Positions 1 to 8,542 of a DNA stretch of 64,000 bases are shown here, one piece after another. Source of the stretch: Shewanella schlegeliana (GTDB lineage: Bacteria > Pseudomonadota > Gammaproteobacteria > Enterobacterales > Shewanellaceae); the NCBI RefSeq assembly GCF_016765635.1, contig NZ_JAESVD010000002.1, forward strand, positions 310,001 to 374,000. Direction: 5' to 3'. The position numbers and the translations under genes were made by a program. Below the pieces are notes generated by a model. It was given only the letters and a program-made list of their open reading frames with translations. It was not told the origin of the DNA and did no database searches. Each line of letters starts with the position of its first letter. The stretch's first letter is position 1.

Positions 1-1
1 A

Positions 2-43
2 GAGTTCGATTATGGCGGATTTGCCGTGACTTACGCTTTTTAA
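2..43 (+). CDS. C-terminal end of an outer-membrane beta-barrel protein (partial)
   Basis: Only the last 13 codons lie in the window, followed by TAA. The visible residues read EFDYGGFAVTYAF: alternating hydrophobic residues ending in phenylalanine. That is the usual C-terminal beta-signal recognised by the BAM complex in outer-membrane barrels. The start and most of the gene lie upstream, so the family cannot be named. A terminator hairpin follows within 20 bases, which supports this being a true gene end. Confidence 0.55.
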   Translation, partial: EFDYGGFAVTYAF

Positions 44-61
44 TAGTCAAATCAAGCCGAT

Positions 62-90
62 AAAAAAGGACGCATATAGCGTCCTTTTTC
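62..90. terminator. Bidirectional Rho-independent terminator
   Basis: A perfect stem (AAAAAGGACGC pairing with GCGTCCTTTTT around an ATATA loop) has an A-run on the left and a T-run on the right. It sits between the convergent ends of the upstream outer-membrane gene and fkpA and can serve both. Confidence 0.85.
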
Positions 91-112
91 AGTTTAATCA
101 TTTACCAGCAAA

Positions 113-880
113 TTAGTGCTCGTGAGCAGCATCTGCAGTAGGTGCGTCAGCTTTTTGAATATCAAGCAGCTCAACTTCAAATACTAGGGTAGAGTTCGCA
201 GGGATGCTACCTGTGTCACGGTCGCCATAAGCTAGGTCTGCAGGAATAACAAACTTGTACTTAGAACCCACTGGCATCAACTGAACGCCTTCAGTCCAAC
301 CAGGAATAACACGGTTTAGTGGGAAGGTTGCAGGCTCGCCACGTGCAACAGAGCTATCAAACTCAGTACCGTCAGTTAATGTACCCACATAGTGAACTTT
401 CACTGTATCTTCAGCTGTCGGCTTATCACCTGTACCTTCGGTGATCACTTCATACTGTAGGCCTGAATCTGTAGTTACAACGCCTTCTTTTGCCTTGTTA
501 GCATCTAAGAAAGCCTTGCTTTCAGCTAAACTCTTTTCAGCTAAAGCTGCAGCCTGTGCCTGACGCTTCTCGTTTAGCTTCTCATCAAGCTTTTGTAAAA
601 TGGTTTGCATCTCTTCTTGAGTCAGCTTCAGGTCACTGTTTAGACCTTCGCTAAAACCAGTAACAATCAAGCTTCTATCGACTTTAAGACCAAGCTCTTC
701 TTGCTCTTTAATATGACCTGCCATGTAAGTACCGATTGATGCACCAACGCTATAAGCTTCTTTTTGTGCTTCAGTTTTTAATTCTACTGGCGCATCTACA
801 GCAACGGCTTGCTCTTGATTACATGCTGTTAGACCAACTACAGCCAGAGCCACTAGTGAATATTTATAAATTGATTTCAT
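113..880 (-). CDS. fkpA: FKBP-type peptidyl-prolyl isomerase, FkpA-like lipoprotein
   Basis: This 255-residue protein is predicted to be a periplasmic proline isomerase and chaperone that assists folding of envelope proteins. The N-terminus is a lipoprotein signal with lipobox LTAC and lipidation Cys20. Residues about 35-130 form the helical FKBP-N dimerisation region, which is rich in Glu, Lys and Gln. Residues about 145-245 form the FKBP catalytic domain, with recognisable stretches [28 protein letters not shown] and [11 protein letters not shown]. The tail is rich in Ala, Asp and His. The ATG start at 880 follows an AGGAAG ribosome site. It is transcribed convergently with the partial gene at position 1. 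E. coli FkpA is soluble, whereas this one looks lipid-anchored. Confidence 0.93.
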   Translation of the reverse strand: MKSIYKYSLVALAVVGLTACNQEQAVAVDAPVELKTEAQKEAYSVGASIGTYMAGHIKEQEELGLKVDRSLIVTGFSEGLNSDLKLTQEEMQTILQKLDEKLNEKRQAQAAALAEKSLAESKAFLDANKAKEGVVTTDSGLQYEVITEGTGDKPTAEDTVKVHYVGTLTDGTEFDSSVARGEPATFPLNRVIPGWTEGVQLMPVGSKYKFVIPADLAYGDRDTGSIPANSTLVFEVELLDIQKADAPTADAAHEH

Positions 881-952
881 TAAAGCTTCCTCAGCATTTT
901 CACGTGGTTAAACTAACCTTTATTTATATTTAGGCGAACCACTCTATACTAG

Positions 953-1150
953 TTAAATAGGTTATTCCAATCTGATTGGTTTAAAGCGACTCGGCTATTT
1001 TCACCCCTACTTTTCAACGTAAAGCAGGATCAGTTACCTGCACTCACGGTGCAAATATTGGGATTTATTGCCATTAACTTAGCAATGATTATCTTAATCG
1101 TCACCATAAAGACAGCAGAAATCAGAGCGAGTTCATTCATAAGCCTATGA
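953..1150 (+). pseudogene. Open hydrophobic frame without a convincing start (possible gene remnant)
   Basis: Within the roughly 430-bp gap between fkpA and slyX, one plus-strand frame stays open for 65 codons. It contains a membrane-helix-like stretch (GFIAINLAMIILIVTIK) with charged residues on both sides. No ATG lies near its beginning, only possible internal GTG or TTG codons. It may be the eroded tail of a membrane-protein gene or a very small membrane peptide. The rest of the gap should hold the two divergent promoters. No homologue is recognised. Confidence 0.22.
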
Positions 1151-1308
1151 GATAGCGCTTTTATCAGGTTTCATTCAGCTTTCTGAACAATAGTTACCCA
1201 TTATCGCACCACTCTTTTACAGAGCAAATTTCCATAAAGATGACTTGGCGTTGTATACTCTGCTAAACCAAGCATCTCTGACTACTCCTAACTGGAGTCG
1301 TTGAGAAA

Positions 1309-1548
1309 GTGAAGCCCTATCCATCAGAGGTCAATTTGGATAATTTAGAAAATCGAGTCGAAGAGTTAGAGATGAAGATCGCCTTTCAAGACGGCACCAT
1401 CGAAGAGCTCAACCTGCAAGTCATTAAACTAAACAACTTACTTGCATATCAGCAGGAACAGTTAAAACTCCTTCTCAATAGGGTACAAGCGGTCGAGCCG
1501 AGTAATATGGCAAGCCAGGCTGATGAAACGCCCCCTCCACATTATTGA
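1309..1548 (+). CDS. slyX: SlyX family protein
   Basis: This small 79-residue coiled-coil protein belongs to the SlyX family, whose function is undefined. E. coli slyX lies beside slyD and fkpA, and here too it is divergent from fkpA. Residues about 9-60 are a heptad-rich helix (ENRVEELEMKIAFQDGTIEE, then LNNLLAYQQEQLKLLLNRV), followed by a short tail ending in PPPHY, the typical SlyX C-terminus. The start is GTG, because the frame has no ATG before the coiled coil and the nearby TTG runs straight into a stop. Confidence 0.9.
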   Translation: MKPYPSEVNLDNLENRVEELEMKIAFQDGTIEELNLQVIKLNNLLAYQQEQLKLLLNRVQAVEPSNMASQADETPPPHY

Positions 1549-1560
1549 TTCGTTTCATCA
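1521..1560. other. Inverted repeat across the slyX stop codon; rest of the gap to 1843 without visible features
   Basis: Perfect 10-base arms TGATGAAACG and CGTTTCATCA, 20 bases apart, flank the slyX stop codon. No U-tract follows, so this may stabilise the mRNA end rather than act as a classical terminator. The remaining AT-rich bases up to 1843 presumably carry the promoter of the next gene. Nothing else was recognised there. Confidence 0.35.
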
Positions 1561-1843
1561 TCAAGATGAGTAGATTTAACTGAGCGAGAAGGGACAACAT
1601 AGCATGTACTTTTTAAGCATAGGTTTAAGATATTCATCTTATGTTCAGCTTTAAAAGCGCTATAAAAGCCTTGATATAACCATCAAATATTGTAAGTTTT
1701 TATAAACATGCAATAAATGAGCTTTCACCTCTTATAATTATTGGAAGCAACCGACAAATTCAACCAAGCTTTAAACTAAGTAGGCTGACTCCAAGGCTAT
1801 CAAGGAAAGCGATGCAACTAGCGCAAACCAAAGAGACTCAGGA

Positions 1844-3211
1844 ATGAGAAGTTTACTACTGCTAACAGTGATGATGTTAAGCCTAAGTGGCTGCGCGTTT
1901 AACAGTATCTTTGTCAATTACCCCTCTCAAATTGCGCCAGTAAAGGCCCAGCTAAACTCACCCACGCCACAAAACGCAGCCAAGATAGTCGAGGAAAAGA
2001 TCAACGACGCCGATGGCCTACTCTACGCCCAAGAAGCAGGTAGAAGCGCCCAAATTGCCGGGAACTTTGACACCAGTAAAAAATACTATCAGCAAGCGAT
2101 ATCCGACTACCTTGCATTCGATGACAAGGCTAAGCTTAGCCTCAGCGATGCAGGTGCCACGGCGAGTAGCCTGTTTATCAACGACAATGTTATCCCTTAT
2201 CGTGGCCCGGGCTATGAGCGCATCATGCTGCACCAATACCAGGCGCTAAACTACCTGTTTGCAGGCGATCCCCAAGGCGCACTCGTGGAAGTACGCCGCA
2301 GTAATGAGCTACAAAGCCAAGAGCAGGCCCGCTACCAAAAGTCTAACAAGTCGGTACAGGCCATGGCAAACGGCACCATAGACGCCGAGATGGACAAACT
2401 CAGCAAGGCAGCAGGCACAACCACCAGCTCCTTCTTAAATGCCTATAGCTACTACACGACAGGCATGTTGCACGAGATCTTAGGCGAGCCCAATGATGCC
2501 TTTATCGACTACCGAAAGGCAGCGCAAATTACCCCTAACAACCCCTACCTGCAAAAAGACTTAGTCAGATTAGCAAAGCAGCTTTCTATGCCACAGTACG
2601 ATGAGTTTAAGCGGCGCTGGGGCGATGCGGTATTGCCTAATAAAGGTGATGGCCAAGTGATCATCATGCTGGAGCGTGGCTTTGTACCAGAGAAACAAAG
2701 CTTCACCGTACCTTTTACCATTAATGGCAATTGGCAGACAGCCTCCTTAGCCACCTATTATCCCAATAGACAGCCAGAGAAGCAGGCACAGATACAAGGC
2801 CTAGGCACAGTGCTAAAAACCGCGCCCATAGCCAACATCGATGCCTTAGCCATTAACGCCTTAAAAGAGGAGTTGCCAGCAGCCTTAGTTAGACAAGCGG
2901 CTCGGATCTATGCCAAGTCTGAAATGGCTCAGAGCGTCGAGAGTCAAACTAAGAAACGCAATAATGATATCGACTACGCCTCTATCGCCATGCAGATTTT
3001 TAATGTGGTCAGCGAGCAGGCGGATAGACGCAGCTGGTTAACTTTGCCAGAGCAGGCACAGATCGCTCGCATATACGTAAAACCCGGCAGTTATTCATTA
3101 ATGCTAGACAATAACCCAGCCGATCCCATCGAAGTTAAGAGTGGGCGTACAACCTTAGTCTGGGTAATTGACACTGGTAATTACACCCGCTTTTATTCAA
3201 TAATCATTTAG
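1844..3211 (+). CDS. COG3014 family lipoprotein
   Basis: A 455-residue exported protein with a type II signal (lipobox LSGC, Cys17). Residues about 50-240 are rich in Ala, Gln and Tyr helices that look like TPR repeats: FDTSKKYYQQAISDYLAF, LHQYQALNYLFAGDPQGALV and LGEPNDAFIDYRKAAQITP. The C-terminal third is beta-rich. It resembles the COG3014 conserved proteins found beside lpoB in Vibrio and Shewanella. Function is not established; helical repeats plus the link to lpoB suggest a role in the cell envelope. Only 23 bases separate it from lpoB, so the two are probably one operon. No catalytic motif was seen. Confidence 0.78.
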   Translation: MRSLLLLTVMMLSLSGCAFNSIFVNYPSQIAPVKAQLNSPTPQNAAKIVEEKINDADGLLYAQEAGRSAQIAGNFDTSKKYYQQAISDYLAFDDKAKLSLSDAGATASSLFINDNVIPYRGPGYERIMLHQYQALNYLFAGDPQGALVEVRRSNELQSQEQARYQKSNKSVQAMANGTIDAEMDKLSKAAGTTTSSFLNAYSYYTTGMLHEILGEPNDAFIDYRKAAQITPNNPYLQKDLVRLAKQLSMPQYDEFKRRWGDAVLPNKGDGQVIIMLERGFVPEKQSFTVPFTINGNWQTASLATYYPNRQPEKQAQIQGLGTVLKTAPIANIDALAINALKEELPAALVRQAARIYAKSEMAQSVESQTKKRNNDIDYASIAMQIFNVVSEQADRRSWLTLPEQAQIARIYVKPGSYSLMLDNNPADPIEVKSGRTTLVWVIDTGNYTRFYSIII

Positions 3212-3234
3212 CACTCACTTGTATGGAACTTACT

Positions 3235-3828
3235 ATGAAACATTTAAAAGTCGTTTTTATTCTTGCTGCGGTAATCGGTTTATCTGCCTGCCAATCTAAA
3301 GTTGAATACGGTGATGCCACAGAAGTGGAAACCGTTAACGAAAACTTTGGCTCAACAGATCTGCAAGCCATTGCCGCTAAGATGGTCGATAGCATGCTGA
3401 CCTTCCCACCTGTTGTAGCTATGACAGCGAACGATCGCCCAATCATCTTTGTCGATAAAATTAAGAACAAGACTTCAGAGCATATCGATACCGAATCGGT
3501 AACCGATTCAATCAGCAACAAGCTACTTCGCTCAGGTAAGTTCCGCTTTATCGACATGACTAAAGTCGACTCTGTACGCAAACAGTTAGACTATCAAAAC
3601 AATTCAGGCATGGTTGACCCATCGACAGCAATTAACTTCGGTCGTCAAATCGGTGCTCAGTACATGCTATACGGCAACCTATCTAGCATCGTTAAGCAAG
3701 ATGGCAGCACCAAAGATGTTTACTACAAGATGACCATGCGTCTAATGGATCTAGAGACAGGTTTAATCGAATGGTCTGATGAAAAAGAGATCCGTAAGGT
3801 TAAGTCTAAGTCTTTCTTAGGCCTATAA
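3235..3828 (+). CDS. lpoB: Penicillin-binding protein activator LpoB
   Basis: An outer-membrane lipoprotein predicted to reach across the periplasm and activate the bifunctional peptidoglycan synthase PBP1B. The lipobox LSAC puts lipidation at Cys19 of a 197-residue protein. The C-terminal domain has the LpoB pattern: DLQAIAAKMVDSML, RPIIFVDKIKNKTSEHIDT, SGKFRFIDMTKVDSVRKQLD and GAQYMLYGNLSSI. I chose ATG 3235 because GGAA precedes it at a suitable distance and the signal peptide starts there. An upstream ATG at 3223 would only add MELT. The Pro-rich linker of E. coli LpoB is missing, giving a shorter reach. Confidence 0.92.
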   Translation: MKHLKVVFILAAVIGLSACQSKVEYGDATEVETVNENFGSTDLQAIAAKMVDSMLTFPPVVAMTANDRPIIFVDKIKNKTSEHIDTESVTDSISNKLLRSGKFRFIDMTKVDSVRKQLDYQNNSGMVDPSTAINFGRQIGAQYMLYGNLSSIVKQDGSTKDVYYKMTMRLMDLETGLIEWSDEKEIRKVKSKSFLGL

Positions 3829-3856
3829 TTATCTAGAGAATGACCCATCAGTAATT

Positions 3857-3881
3857 AAGCCAGCAATACGCTGGCTTTTTT
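3857..3881 (+). terminator. Rho-independent terminator after lpoB
   Basis: The stem AAGCCAGC/GCTGGCTT with loop AATAC is followed by a run of T. It lies about 30 bases after the lpoB stop and ends the COG3014-lpoB operon. Confidence 0.85.
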
Positions 3882-4096
3882 ATTGGCTCATTTGCTTACC
3901 AGCATTGCCACAAAATGACATGTTTTAATGCTTCTGCGGCAACTCGAAATAAGGTAACTTATGCCGCTTGTGCTATGGTTCCTTCGGCTGATGGTTGTTG
4001 CCATAAGACCAATCAATGTCACGCCGAAATCAGGCTAGAGTTTAAATAGAATAATAAGGGCTAAAGCCCGCTGGGTTTAATATTAAGGAAGTTGTT

Positions 4097-6748
4097 TTGA
4101 AGTTGCTGCACACAGGTTTTGCCGCCGCACTATGTTGTTCTTTGATCGCCACCAATGTCAGTAGTAAAGAGTTAACAGCCCAGCGCGATGCTACTCCTTA
4201 TATTAGTCAGCAAGTGGCTGCCTCGCGTGCTGAGCGAATTTCAGAAGTGGACTATGATCTCGACTTTACCCTGACAGAGCAGCAATTTAGTGCCATAAGT
4301 ACTGTCAGCTTCGAGCTCAGTGATACCAAGCAACCACTAAGTTTAGACCTCAACCAAGCCCAAATTAGTAGCCTTACCATTAATGGTAAGAAGGTCTATC
4401 CCAATTACAACAACAGCTACATCACTCTCAATCCACGCTTGCTAAACCGTGGCAGCAACACTATCGAGGTGGCGTTCAGCCGCGACTACAGCAGCAATGG
4501 CGAAGGGCTACACCGCTTCGTGGACCCCGTTGATAACAAGGTCTATCTCTACTCACATTTTGAACCCGCTGCCGCGCAGCAGATGTTTGCCCTGTTCGAT
4601 CAACCCGATCTTAAGGCAAACTACACCCTGTCAGTAACGGCGCCCAAGAGCTGGACTGTGATCAGCGCCATGAGAGAAACTTCGGTCACCGAGCAAGGCG
4701 AGCAACGCCACTGGGTATTTCCTAAGTCGCCTAAGCTGAGCCCTTATAACTTCTCAATGCACGCGGGCCCTTACCATGAGTGGCAAGACAACTCAGGCAA
4801 ATATCCACTGCGGCTATTTGCGAGGCAGTCTGTGGCAAAGCAAGTCGATGAAAAAGATTGGTTTAACTACACTCAGCAGGGGTTAACTTTCTTCGACAAT
4901 TACTTTGGTATCCCCTACCCATTTAACAAGTATGATCAAGTGTTAGTGCCAGACTTCCTCTATGGCGCGATGGAGAACGCCGCCGCGATCACCTTTAGCG
5001 AAAGTTACTTCCTGACAGACTCTCAGATGACAGTCAGCGAAAAGCAGCGTCTGGCCAGCGTTATCATGCACGAGATGGCACACCAATGGTTTGGCAACCT
5101 AGTCACCATGAAGTGGTGGAATGGCTTATGGTTAAACGAAAGCTTTGCTTCTTTTATGGGAACGCTAGCCACCAGTCAAATCGATGAGTTTAGCCATGCT
5201 TGGCGCAGCTTCTACGCCAAAAACAAACAAGATGCTTATCATCAAGACAGCTTAGCCAGCACGCACCCTATCGAGGTCCCGGTCGCCACCAGCCAAAATG
5301 CCTTCGATAACATCGATGCCATCACCTACTCCAAAGGCGCATCGACACTAAAACAGCTCAACCATCTTCTAGGCGAGAAGACCTTCCAAAAGGGTGTACA
5401 AAACTACTTAACCCAATACCGTTACCAGAACGCCGAGCTAAAAGACTTTATCACTAGCCTTGAGCAGGTCTCAAAACGAGACTTAAGCCAATGGAGCCAA
5501 GACTGGCTGTATAACGCTGGGGTCAACACACTACAAGCGGAATTTAGCTGTAACAATGGCCGCATCAGCTCCTTTAATTTAAAGCAAACTGCACCAAGGG
5601 GCTTGCCCACCTTGAGAGAGCAAAAGGTACAACTCGGCCTATTCACTCAAGGTCGAAATCGCTTATACCACAACATTAGTGTGCCAGTGACCTATCGCGG
5701 TGCCATCACCGAAGTGAAGCAAGTTATCGGCCTACATTGCCCTGCACTTGTTTACCCCAATTACCAAGACTGGGGTTTTGTTAAAGTGACCCTAGACCCA
5801 ACTTCATTTAGAACCGCACAGACCAATCTTGCATCTGTTGAAGACCCACTGCTTCGCTCTATGCTTTGGCAAAGTCTGTGGGACAGTGTTGAAAGCGGTG
5901 AACAATCCTTAAATGATTACATCGGCACAGTACTGATCAACTTACCCGGCGAGCGCGATCTCACCATCTTAGATCAGGTATTAACGAGTCTATCTAGCGC
6001 GCGGATCTATCTAGATAAAATGGTACCTATCAATCAAGGCTATGCCAAAAAAGCGATAAGAGCCATTGAGCAGATGAGCTTGAGAAAGGTGATGGTCAAC
6101 AAAGGCAACCGCGACATTCAGCGCCGCTGGTTTGCAGTCTATATCGAGTTTGCGAGAAGCAGCGATGCGCTTAATCATATCGATTCACTGCTGCAGCAAA
6201 CCGCAACTATTAAAGGGGTTGAGATCGACCAAGCACTACGCTGGAAGATGATAGTTCACCTCAATCGCTTTGATCACCGCAACGGCCGTTACTGGCTCAA
6301 TAAAGAGCGTGCGGCTGATAACTCTGATGCTGGGCAGAAATCGGCATTGGCCGCCCAGGTCATTCGCCCTGAAACTTCAAACAAAGCCCAGTGGTTAAAA
6401 CGAATTCAGCAACCAACACATCTGCCATTTGCCAAGGTTCGTACCGTAATGGAAAACCTTTACCCAAGTGAGCAAAAACGACTGAGCGCAGCAAGTGCCG
6501 AACAGCGTCTAGCTACGCTTGCCGAGTTAGACAGCAGTAAAGGCCCTGTTTTTATGCGTAGCTATAATAAGTCACTTATTCCCACAGACTGCAGCTATGG
6601 CAATGCCAATCGATTACAACAAGTCATTAAATCCGTTGAGTCAGAACAAACACAAAAGCCACTATCAGATACAAGCCTAAGAGCCCTTAAAGAGGCTCTG
6701 CAACATGAGCAGAAGTGCTTATTGATTAAATCGAAGATGAAGCATTAG
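4097..6748 (+). CDS. Secreted M1 family zinc aminopeptidase
   Basis: An 883-residue metallopeptidase that should remove N-terminal residues from peptides outside the cytoplasm. A signal peptide ends near residue 23 (SLIATNVSS). The M1 exopeptidase motif GAMEN is at 290-294. The zinc site is H325-E-M-A-H329 with the third ligand E348 in WLNES, a correct HEXXH-X18-E arrangement. A catalytic tyrosine is likely in ITYSKGA. The long helical C-terminal region (about 560-883) resembles the ERAP/PepN lid domain. The start is TTG at 4097, preceded by AAGGAAG, since no ATG precedes the signal peptide. It is monocistronic and flanked by a terminator and a CCTAGG-type repeat. Confidence 0.9.
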   Translation: MKLLHTGFAAALCCSLIATNVSSKELTAQRDATPYISQQVAASRAERISEVDYDLDFTLTEQQFSAISTVSFELSDTKQPLSLDLNQAQISSLTINGKKVYPNYNNSYITLNPRLLNRGSNTIEVAFSRDYSSNGEGLHRFVDPVDNKVYLYSHFEPAAAQQMFALFDQPDLKANYTLSVTAPKSWTVISAMRETSVTEQGEQRHWVFPKSPKLSPYNFSMHAGPYHEWQDNSGKYPLRLFARQSVAKQVDEKDWFNYTQQGLTFFDNYFGIPYPFNKYDQVLVPDFLYGAMENAAAITFSESYFLTDSQMTVSEKQRLASVIMHEMAHQWFGNLVTMKWWNGLWLNESFASFMGTLATSQIDEFSHAWRSFYAKNKQDAYHQDSLASTHPIEVPVATSQNAFDNIDAITYSKGASTLKQLNHLLGEKTFQKGVQNYLTQYRYQNAELKDFITSLEQVSKRDLSQWSQDWLYNAGVNTLQAEFSCNNGRISSFNLKQTAPRGLPTLREQKVQLGLFTQGRNRLYHNISVPVTYRGAITEVKQVIGLHCPALVYPNYQDWGFVKVTLDPTSFRTAQTNLASVEDPLLRSMLWQSLWDSVESGEQSLNDYIGTVLINLPGERDLTILDQVLTSLSSARIYLDKMVPINQGYAKKAIRAIEQMSLRKVMVNKGNRDIQRRWFAVYIEFARSSDALNHIDSLLQQTATIKGVEIDQALRWKMIVHLNRFDHRNGRYWLNKERAADNSDAGQKSALAAQVIRPETSNKAQWLKRIQQPTHLPFAKVRTVMENLYPSEQKRLSAASAEQRLATLAELDSSKGPVFMRSYNKSLIPTDCSYGNANRLQQVIKSVESEQTQKPLSDTSLRALKEALQHEQKCLLIKSKMKH

Positions 6749-6751
6749 TAC

Positions 6752-6990
6752 GGAAAAGAAGGTGCTAGGAAATGCTAAGACGGCAAAGACCGGACAAGCA
6801 GGAAAAGCAAAGTGCAAGGCATCGTAATGTCCACTTCTTAGCTTCCTGCTTTTGCTATCTTTTCCGTAAGCGCAGCGTTCCGTAAGTAACGTAGTCACGT
6901 TCCCTAGGCCGCAGGGCGTTCACTCTTACCGTCTCAGGCCTCCCCGTCTTTGCTCTTTCTAGAACCTTCTTTCAAACCTAGCCCCTGTAT
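6752..6990. repeat. CCTAGG-type dispersed intergenic repeat, copy A
   Basis: First of six related non-coding blocks (copies A-F). The left half has short purine-rich phrases such as GCTAAGACGGCAAAGACCGG; the right half has their complements (CCCCGTCTTTGCTC, CTAGAACCTTC), so the block is self-complementary at low stringency. Its middle section, TAAGCGCAGCGTTCCGTAAG and the following AGTCACGTTC, recurs nearly unchanged in copy D near 27210. It begins four bases after the aminopeptidase stop codon. No open frame of note is present. Confidence 0.7.
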
Positions 6991-7035
6991 TTACCGCTAT
7001 AATTGAGTAGCACTTTACTCATCAAGGAGCGACAT

Positions 7036-7248
7036 ATGGGGCCCTTCACGGTTGCCGCGCTGGCTATCATAGGCGTTTTTTCAATCGCCGCGTTTAAGGA
7101 ATACAACAAACATAAAGGTCGAGTCGAACTCAATGAGCTAGTGAGTGTAAAGACCGAGTTAGAAAAACTCAGAGAGCGTGTCGCCACCCTTGAACAGATC
7201 GTCACAGATAAGTCATATCAGCTGAAAGATGAGATAGATAAACTCTAG
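7036..7248 (+). CDS. Small single-pass membrane coiled-coil protein, PspB-like
   Basis: A 70-residue protein with one N-terminal membrane helix (residues about 3-19, FTVAALAIIGVFSIAAF), a basic linker (KEYNKHKGR) and a C-terminal coiled coil (LEKLRERVATLEQIVTD). This layout and the RERVATLEQIV phrase resemble PspB, an inner-membrane component of the phage-shock response that partners PspC. No pspA or pspC is nearby, so the name is not secure. ATG 7036 has an AAGGAG site seven bases upstream; an in-frame TTG at 7003 lacks one. Its stop codon TAG is already part of repeat copy B. Confidence 0.6.
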   Translation: MGPFTVAALAIIGVFSIAAFKEYNKHKGRVELNELVSVKTELEKLRERVATLEQIVTDKSYQLKDEIDKL

Positions 7249-7452
7249 GTTCTAGGAAAGCAGGAGAATAGGTTCTAGGTTCTAGGAAAATACTAAGACG
7301 GCAAAGGTCGAAAAGGCAGAGACGGAACAGGCTAAGACAGGTAACAGCCGGAAAAAGCAAAGGCGAAAACAAAAGATAACAGCTTGGCTTTTGCTGTTCC
7401 TAGCAGGGCGAAGCCCGCCCTCGCAGCGAAGCGCCCTAGGTCCATCTTTTAA
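7246..7452. repeat. CCTAGG-type dispersed intergenic repeat, copy B
   Basis: Begins inside the stop codon of the PspB-like gene. It contains GGTTCTAGGAAAGCAGG, a second GGTTCTAGGTTCTAGG, several AGACGG/AAAGGC phrases and, on the right, GTTCCTAGCAGGGCGAAGC and GCGAAGCGCCCTAGG. The two halves are again roughly complementary. A terminator follows immediately. Confidence 0.65.
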
Positions 7453-7453
7453 A

Positions 7454-7484
7454 ACAAAAAAGCCACCTGTCGGTGGCTTTTTAA
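7454..7484. terminator. Bidirectional Rho-independent terminator
   Basis: The stem AAAAAAGCCACC/GGTGGCTTTTT with loop TGTC has A- and T-runs on its two sides. It lies between the convergent PspB-like and phosphoribosyltransferase genes. Confidence 0.88.
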
Positions 7485-7520
7485 TGCTTACTCAAGCTCT
7501 AGTAAGCTTATAACAACGGC

Positions 7521-8081
7521 TTATACGAACAGGTGTTTAATGTTCTTCAGATCGCCCTTGCCTTCGGCAAGCTCTTCTACTGATAAACCTGACACTTCGT
7601 GTGGGAACACTAACCACTCATCAGACTCATGGATGAAATAGTCAGGTTTTAATGGCACAGCTGTATTTTGCGGCTTGTAGTATGGGCAAGCGATACGCAC
7701 ATCTTTTGGCATATTCAAGCGCATCAAATCGCTTAAGTTTTCCATTAACGCATGGATACTGCGACCAGAATCAAACACATCATCGACAATCAATAGGCCA
7801 TCACTGGCATTAGCATTTTCTACGATGTAGTGCAGGCCATGCACCTTGATCTGCTTACTCTGCTGGTTGATACCATAGTAAGACGATGTACGCACTGCAA
7901 TGTGGTCAGTTTCAACTTTCTTAAAGTCAAAAAATTCCTGTACTGCGATGCCTATCGGAGCACCACCACGCCAAATACCGACGATAAACTGTGGACGGAA
8001 GCCACTTTCATAAACTTGTGCCGCTAAACGAAAAGAATCTTCTAGCAACTCCTGTGCGGTAATAAAGCGTTTCTCTGACAT
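7521..8081 (-). CDS. Phosphoribosyltransferase, hypoxanthine/xanthine type
   Basis: A 186-residue cytoplasmic phosphoribosyltransferase that should transfer ribose 5-phosphate from PRPP to a purine base. The PRPP-binding signature LLIVDDVFDSGRS is at about 96-108, and a second nucleotide loop FIVGIWRGGAPIG is at 32-44. The C-terminal YFIHESDEWLVFPHE segment matches the COG2236/xanthine-guanine type subgroup. I cannot tell hypoxanthine, guanine and xanthine specificity apart from sequence alone. It is monocistronic, transcribed leftward and convergent with the PspB-like gene. The upstream region holds an unusual structured element near 8276-8365. Confidence 0.85.
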   Translation of the reverse strand: MSEKRFITAQELLEDSFRLAAQVYESGFRPQFIVGIWRGGAPIGIAVQEFFDFKKVETDHIAVRTSSYYGINQQSKQIKVHGLHYIVENANASDGLLIVDDVFDSGRSIHALMENLSDLMRLNMPKDVRIACPYYKPQNTAVPLKPDYFIHESDEWLVFPHEVSGLSVEELAEGKGDLKNIKHLFV

Positions 8082-8275
8082 CTGACCGTCCCCATCTTGT
8101 TATTAATATCTGAATTAAGTCTTATCGCTATCGCTTGCCTGTCTCGAGAACACTCTGACTAGGAGCATTTCAAATGAAGAGTACAAACAGGTTATTAGCA
8201 ATAACAATCGAATTAAACTCACCCACTCTTATTTACTAAGAATAGAGCAAAACAATTAAGTCGATAGCGATAAAA

Positions 8276-8365
8276 AGGTAGGTGGTAGTATCTATCCCAA
8301 GTTCTAGAGTCGCCCTTAGCGAATTGATAAATTCGATTCACTGCTCAAAGTCTAGCCACCCACCT
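8276..8365 (-). ncRNA. Candidate structured RNA or attenuator upstream of the phosphoribosyltransferase gene
   Basis: Two 10-base arms (8276-8285 and 8356-8365) are complementary except for one position and enclose about 70 bases. The enclosed part contains a perfect hairpin, CGAATT-GATA-AATTCG, at 8320-8335. Read on the minus strand the closing stem is followed by TTTTT, as in a terminator, and the phosphoribosyltransferase start lies about 190 bases further on. It could be a small RNA ending in its own terminator or a leader attenuator. It matches no RNA family that I recognise. Also in this gap, a perfect 12-base inverted repeat (TTATCGCTATCG at 8122-8133, complement at 8262-8273) flanks the region. 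Confidence 0.35.
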
Positions 8366-8440
8366 GATTTTGGTCGCGAATTTTATACTAAAATAGTCCT
8401 GATTGCTGCAAAAAAGCGGAAAACTTACCTCCTTATCACT

Positions 8441-8474
8441 AAAAAAGTAAGGCAACCTCGTTAGATTGCCTTGG
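8441..8474 (-). terminator. Terminator of phoD
   Basis: The stem AAGGCAA/TTGCCTT, read on the minus strand, is followed after AC by a run of six T. It lies about 70 bases past the phoD stop. Confidence 0.65.
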
Positions 8475-8542
8475 CATTAAATAAAAGTACGAAAATGAGC
8501 TGAAGTGAAAGCAGGGATGCTATCTCCCTCTCTAGTCAGTCA

